Positions 7,411-10,051 of a stretch of 10,051 nucleotides of DNA are shown here, piece after piece (the first letter of the stretch is position 1; each line of letters begins with the position of its first letter). The notes beneath the pieces are model-generated. The model ran no database searches and was not told the DNA's origin. It saw only the letters and a program-made list of their open reading frames with translations. A program made the translations under genes and the position numbers. Location of the stretch: NCBI GenBank assembly GCA_023255095.1, contig JALRJJ010000068.1:1-10051 (forward strand). The letters are read 5' to 3'. This stretch comes from a bacterium (GTDB lineage: Bacteria > Fidelibacterota > Marinisomatia > Marinisomatales > Marinisomataceae).

Positions 7411-8215
7411 TTTTTCTTTCAATTAAAGTATCATTTTTCCAAAGTTTTACTAACATTATTGCTAGGAAAATGATAGTGAATATACCTCCTAAACGCATAA
7501 AATTGGTAGCAAAAAGTGTATAAGTATTTTTGTAAGGGTCGTAATGATAGCAGTACAAAAGGATTTTATCTACAGTAGATCCAATTTTACCCTGTCCAGT
7601 CTCTAATATTGCTAGCTTAAAATCTAAACTAGGATAAACGATACCATATAGATACCTAGTAATTTTTGATCCAGAATCAACAAATGTAATTACAGCAGGA
7701 TGCATATACTCATCTCTATTTGAATCATAGTAGTATTCGATGCCTAAAATATCTGCGAGTAACGTAATATTTTGATTAGTCCCTTTTAAAAAATACCAAG
7801 AATTATCATCTATATTATCATTAAGAGTACTTAAGTAATTTTCTTTCTTTTCTTGAATTAAATTAAGTGGTTCATTAGGATTAAGATCTAATGTAATAAC
7901 CTGAAAATCTTTTCCAAGCATTAAATCGCTATTCTTGATTGCATCAGAAAGTCCATTAAGAACCAAAGTGCAAAGCATGGGACATTCAAAATAATTTAAA
8001 GTAATAATTGTGGGGATACCATTATCTATTATATCTCCTATTGTTATTAGAGAGCCATCGGAATTAATGAATTCTAAGTTTAAAGGAATATTGTTGCCCA
8101 GCTTCTCAATAACATTGATAGGTTGTTCGCTAGGAAATTCTTTTTTTACTGTTTGTGTAAATAAAAAAGAAACAAATAAAATTATCAGATAAGATAATCT
8201 ATTTTGAAGCTTCAT
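7403..8215 (-). CDS. SCO-family protein with C-terminal membrane anchor
   Basis: This is a larger member of the SCO1/SenC family, expected to help assemble CuA of subunit II, whose gene follows directly. The 270-residue product starts with a signal-like hydrophobic stretch (about 7-20). A thioredoxin-like domain follows, with CPMLC (Cys78, Cys82), TLDLNPNEP (108-116) and His172 in MHPAVITF, so the metal and thiol ligands are present. Unlike the short paralogue at 2233-2823, it ends with a conserved segment (LLYCYHYDPYKN, 219-230) and a membrane helix at about 241-258, then a basic tail. This two-anchor SCO form is, from memory, typical of Alternative Complex III/caa3 clusters. The start at 8215 overlaps the upstream gene by 17 bases; only a weak purine stretch (AAAAGAA) precedes it. 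The extra cysteine (Cys222) in the tail is not part of the SCO motif. The family call is secure; the exact assembly step is inferred. Confidence 0.93.
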   Translation of the reverse strand: MKLQNRLSYLIILFVSFLFTQTVKKEFPSEQPINVIEKLGNNIPLNLEFINSDGSLITIGDIIDNGIPTIITLNYFECPMLCTLVLNGLSDAIKNSDLMLGKDFQVITLDLNPNEPLNLIQEKKENYLSTLNDNIDDNSWYFLKGTNQNITLLADILGIEYYYDSNRDEYMHPAVITFVDSGSKITRYLYGIVYPSLDFKLAILETGQGKIGSTVDKILLYCYHYDPYKNTYTLFATNFMRLGGIFTIIFLAIMLVKLWKNDTLIERKND

Positions 8216-8498
8216 TAATTAATAATTCTTTTGAGCGCTCAATTGGAATTTGATAGACTCCATTCTCTTCATCAATAATTTTATATGATGATAAAGTTTC
8301 TTTTTCTGATTCTCTAAGTTCAATTAATTTTTTGGATCTTTTGCTAAGTTTAAAATCATAGACAGAATTATCCATAACTCGAACATAATATTCAAAAAGT
8401 AAAAAGAGGGTTACAGCTACGATTAAAATGAAGGAAATACCGCCAATTACCAAAGGTTTGACTGGTATATCTCTTTTTTCATATCCATTATTTTCCAT
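8199..8498 (-). CDS. Small single-pass membrane protein of the ACIII-caa3 cluster, function unknown
   Basis: I do not know a named family for this 99-residue protein. It has a short hydrophilic N terminus, one membrane helix (about 16-37) and a charged outer or inner domain of some 60 residues. The C-terminal part reads LRESEKETLSSY (61-72), then IIDEENGVYQIPI (74-86) and ELL (91-93). From memory, small proteins with a similar ending (Leu-rich, SY, D, G and IPI-x-R spacing) occur in other bacterial clusters encoding Alternative Complex III and caa3 oxidase, so it is probably a real, conserved accessory protein. No cysteine and no metal or haem motif is present. AGGA at 8506-8509, 7 bases before the ATG, is one of the clearest ribosome-binding sites here. 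The start overlaps the actF stop as TAATG. Its position between actF and the SCO gene suggests a role in assembling or linking the two respiratory complexes; that is inference. Confidence 0.85.
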   Translation of the reverse strand: MENNGYEKRDIPVKPLVIGGISFILIVAVTLFLLFEYYVRVMDNSVYDFKLSKRSKKLIELRESEKETLSSYKIIDEENGVYQIPIERSKELLINEASK

Positions 8499-9703
8499 TA
8501 GTGATTCCTATGATTTATTGAATTTATTAATTCAGGGTCATTTACTGGAATCAAAGGATTTTGTGAAAGTCTATTTCTAAAAGAAGAAATAAATACCAAT
8601 CCTATTCCAGATAAAACTAACAAATCGTAAATACCAAAATGAAAATCGTGATGATGATAAGTTGGCATTATGATAAAATTAATATCGATATAATGCATAA
8701 AGATTATCCACAATGACATATATTTTAAAAGTCCAAGATTTCTTTTCGATGCTCTAAAAATTAAAGAAAAGAATGGTATAAAGAACTTTCCAACAATAAG
8801 AAGGATACTAATAATTTTCCAAGAACCAACCCATCTATGCAAGTACCAAATTGTTTCTTCAGGAATATTACTATACCAAATAAAGTAAAATTGGGCTCCA
8901 GCTATATAGCAATAAAAAACTGTGAAAGCGAACAAGTACTTTCCTAAATCGTGGTAATGTTCAGAGGTAACAATATTCTTTAAATAACCCTTACTTTGTA
9001 AATGAATGATGGTAAAAGTTAAAAATGCTAAGAAGGCTAGAAAAGAACCAGCAAAAGTATAAACTCCAAACATCGTAGAATACCAGTGAGGATCTAAGCT
9101 CATTTGCCAATCAAAACCTGCGAATGTTAATGATAAAAAGAAAAGAACTCCAAGCGGGCTCATTGAAAATAATCTTAATTTATCTAGATCACTATTGTTA
9201 GCAATAGAGTCATTTTTAATTGATTTTTTATAAATATAAACAGCAATAAAATTCCATAATAAAAAGTAAAGTGCCGCTCTTACTAAAAAGAATTCCTGAT
9301 TTAAAAATGATAATTTATGCTGTATTAAATGATCTGCTTCAAAGCTTCCAGGAATACTCCATTTTGGATTTGTAGGCATCCAAGAAAAAAGGCTTTCCAT
9401 TCCAATCAATATCGGAATAAATAATATTGTCATAATTGGAATAACAATAATGGTGTTTTCCATGATTCTTCTGATTGAAACACTCCATACAGCTGAAAAA
9501 GCATAATGGACTAAAGTAAAGAAAATTCCACCTAAAGCAATGCTTAACCAAAAGAAATAAGAGGTTAAATAGGAAAAGTAAAATTCTTGATGTTTGTAAC
9601 CCATTAATACTGAGACTAAAATTAAAATTATACCTAAGAAAAAAATCTGTCTATTGCGGTTATTATCAATAGTATATGTATAGTTTTTTGGGTCGATATT
9701 CAT
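8498..9703 (-). CDS. actF: Alternative Complex III membrane subunit ActF (NrfD/PsrC-like)
   Basis: ActF is one of the two large membrane subunits of Alternative Complex III, a quinol:cytochrome c oxidoreductase that replaces the bc1 complex. The 401-residue product has about ten membrane helices. Recognisable stretches are LTSYFFWLSIALGG (50-63) followed by HYAFSAVWSVSIRR, then FAGFDWQMSLDPHWYSTMFG, HDLGKYLFAF, and FIWYSNIPEETIWYLHR. These match ActF rather than ActC in my memory, as does the place directly after the ActE-like cytochrome gene. The MPTYHHHDFHFG segment near the C terminus is histidine-rich. No haem-binding CxxCH is present, as expected. The start ATG at 9703 lies 2 bases after the stop of the cytochrome gene; an AGG sits about 9 bases upstream. 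The stop overlaps the next start (TAATG). ActA, ActB, ActC and ActD are expected beyond the right edge. Confidence 0.93.
   Translation of the reverse strand: MNIDPKNYTYTIDNNRNRQIFFLGIILILVSVLMGYKHQEFYFSYLTSYFFWLSIALGGIFFTLVHYAFSAVWSVSIRRIMENTIIVIPIMTILFIPILIGMESLFSWMPTNPKWSIPGSFEADHLIQHKLSFLNQEFFLVRAALYFLLWNFIAVYIYKKSIKNDSIANNSDLDKLRLFSMSPLGVLFFLSLTFAGFDWQMSLDPHWYSTMFGVYTFAGSFLAFLAFLTFTIIHLQSKGYLKNIVTSEHYHDLGKYLFAFTVFYCYIAGAQFYFIWYSNIPEETIWYLHRWVGSWKIISILLIVGKFFIPFFSLIFRASKRNLGLLKYMSLWIIFMHYIDINFIIMPTYHHHDFHFGIYDLLVLSGIGLVFISSFRNRLSQNPLIPVNDPELINSINHRNH
8506..8509 (-). promoter_or_regulatory. Ribosome-binding site of the 99-residue membrane protein gene
   Basis: AGGA on the minus strand, 7 bases before the ATG at 8498 and inside the last codons of actF. 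It supports this small gene as real and fixes its start, next to the TAATG stop-start overlap. Confidence 0.6.
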
Positions 9704-9705
9704 TT

Positions 9706-10051
9706 CTAATTACCTAATTGATTTAATTCTTCCTTTGTTAACAAATCTACAGAAGTATTTTGACTTTTTTGTAAAGCCCTTACATAATGTATAATAGACC
9801 ATACATCCTCATTTTTAATTTGATATCCATAGGCTGGCATACTTCTCAAACCATAGACAATTGTATTAAAAATTTCTCCATCAGGAAGCCCTTGTATTCT
9901 TTCATCATGAAGATTTGCTGGGATTACAGGATAATCGTATTGAGTAATGATGCCTTTTCCATTTCCAACTTGTGAATGACAAACGCTACAATAAATGTTG
10001 TATCTTTCTTGTCCGCGATTTAAGACCTCTATAGATATAGACAGAGGATTT
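9706..10051 (-). CDS. actE: Mono-haem cytochrome c, ActE-like subunit of Alternative Complex III (C-terminal part)
   Basis: The reading frame is open from the right edge to a TAG stop at 9706-9708, giving 114 residues; the N terminus lies outside. It begins with NPLSISIEVLNRGQERYN, followed by the haem-binding CSVCH, GNGKG, PANLHDERI, PDGEIFNTI and SMPAYGYQI, whose methionine is the likely sixth iron ligand. WSIIHYVRALQKSQ closes the haem fold. This order of motifs, especially the RGQERYNIYC lead-in and the YVRALQ-S-Q end, matches the mono-haem cytochrome subunit that passes electrons from Alternative Complex III to the oxidase. The missing part would hold a lipoprotein or membrane signal, roughly 70-110 residues. 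It lies directly upstream of actF with a 2-base gap, as in other act operons. A free cytochrome c or the oxidase electron donor are the alternatives, less likely given the neighbours. Confidence 0.92.
   Translation of the reverse strand, partial: NPLSISIEVLNRGQERYNIYCSVCHSQVGNGKGIITQYDYPVIPANLHDERIQGLPDGEIFNTIVYGLRSMPAYGYQIKNEDVWSIIHYVRALQKSQNTSVDLLTKEELNQLGN

Noticed and set aside
8010..8192. 60-codon open frame on the plus strand
   Set aside because: Opposite the SCO gene with an intact CPMLC motif and signal stretch; no independent support.
9339..9551. 70-codon open frame on the minus strand
   Set aside because: An alternative frame inside actF, which is clearly coding in its own frame.
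9787..9975. 62-codon open frame on the plus strand
   Set aside because: Opposite the ActE-like cytochrome, whose CSVCH and following motifs show the true frame.
1..10051. Mobile elements, CRISPR arrays, tRNA or rRNA genes, and signs of horizontal transfer
   Set aside because: No repeats of suitable length, transposase-like proteins or conserved RNA stretches were seen, and base composition looks even throughout by eye.

Overview
The window is strongly AT-rich bacterial DNA packed with protein genes. It holds two converging operons. The plus-strand part (1-1389) carries the 3' part of a transketolase gene and a ribose-5-phosphate isomerase B gene, joined by an ATGA overlap. The minus-strand part (1378-10051) is one long aerobic-respiration operon that starts beyond the right edge. 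No rRNA, tRNA, CRISPR array, insertion sequence or phage gene was seen. No gene-free stretch exceeds a few tens of bases.

In transcription order (right to left) the respiratory operon reads: end of a mono-haem cytochrome c (ActE-like), the ActF-like membrane subunit of Alternative Complex III, a 99-residue single-pass membrane protein with no standard name, a SCO-family protein with a C-terminal membrane anchor, then cytochrome c oxidase subunit II with a fused cytochrome c domain (caa3 type), subunit I, subunit III and subunit IV. Haem A synthase (CtaA), a second SCO protein and haem O synthase (CtaB) follow. Neighbouring genes overlap or lie a few bases apart, except for a 33-base gap between subunits II and I.

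The genes form one pathway. Alternative Complex III oxidises quinol and passes electrons to its own haem c subunit. From there they reach the haem c and CuA of subunit II and then haem a, haem a3 and CuB of subunit I, where oxygen is reduced. CtaB and CtaA make the haem A, and the SCO proteins probably deliver copper or reduce the CuA cysteines. Subunit I carries the YSHPAVY signature of A2-type haem-copper oxidases, as in Rhodothermus marinus, rather than the glutamate of A1-type enzymes.

The gene order, the caa3 fusion, the A2 signature, the low G+C and the compact overlapping genes suggest the FCB superphylum (Rhodothermota/Balneolota-like, or Candidatus Marinimicrobia/SAR406). Shine-Dalgarno-like sites before several genes fit Marinimicrobia somewhat better than typical Bacteroidota, which mostly lack them. 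This placement is an inference from content and memory, not from a search.

Nothing here is clearly a new system. The points most worth a second look are the unnamed 99-residue protein, the Asn at a normally histidine position in CtaA, the Glu-type active site of RpiB, and a short palindrome touching the subunit I ribosome-binding site.
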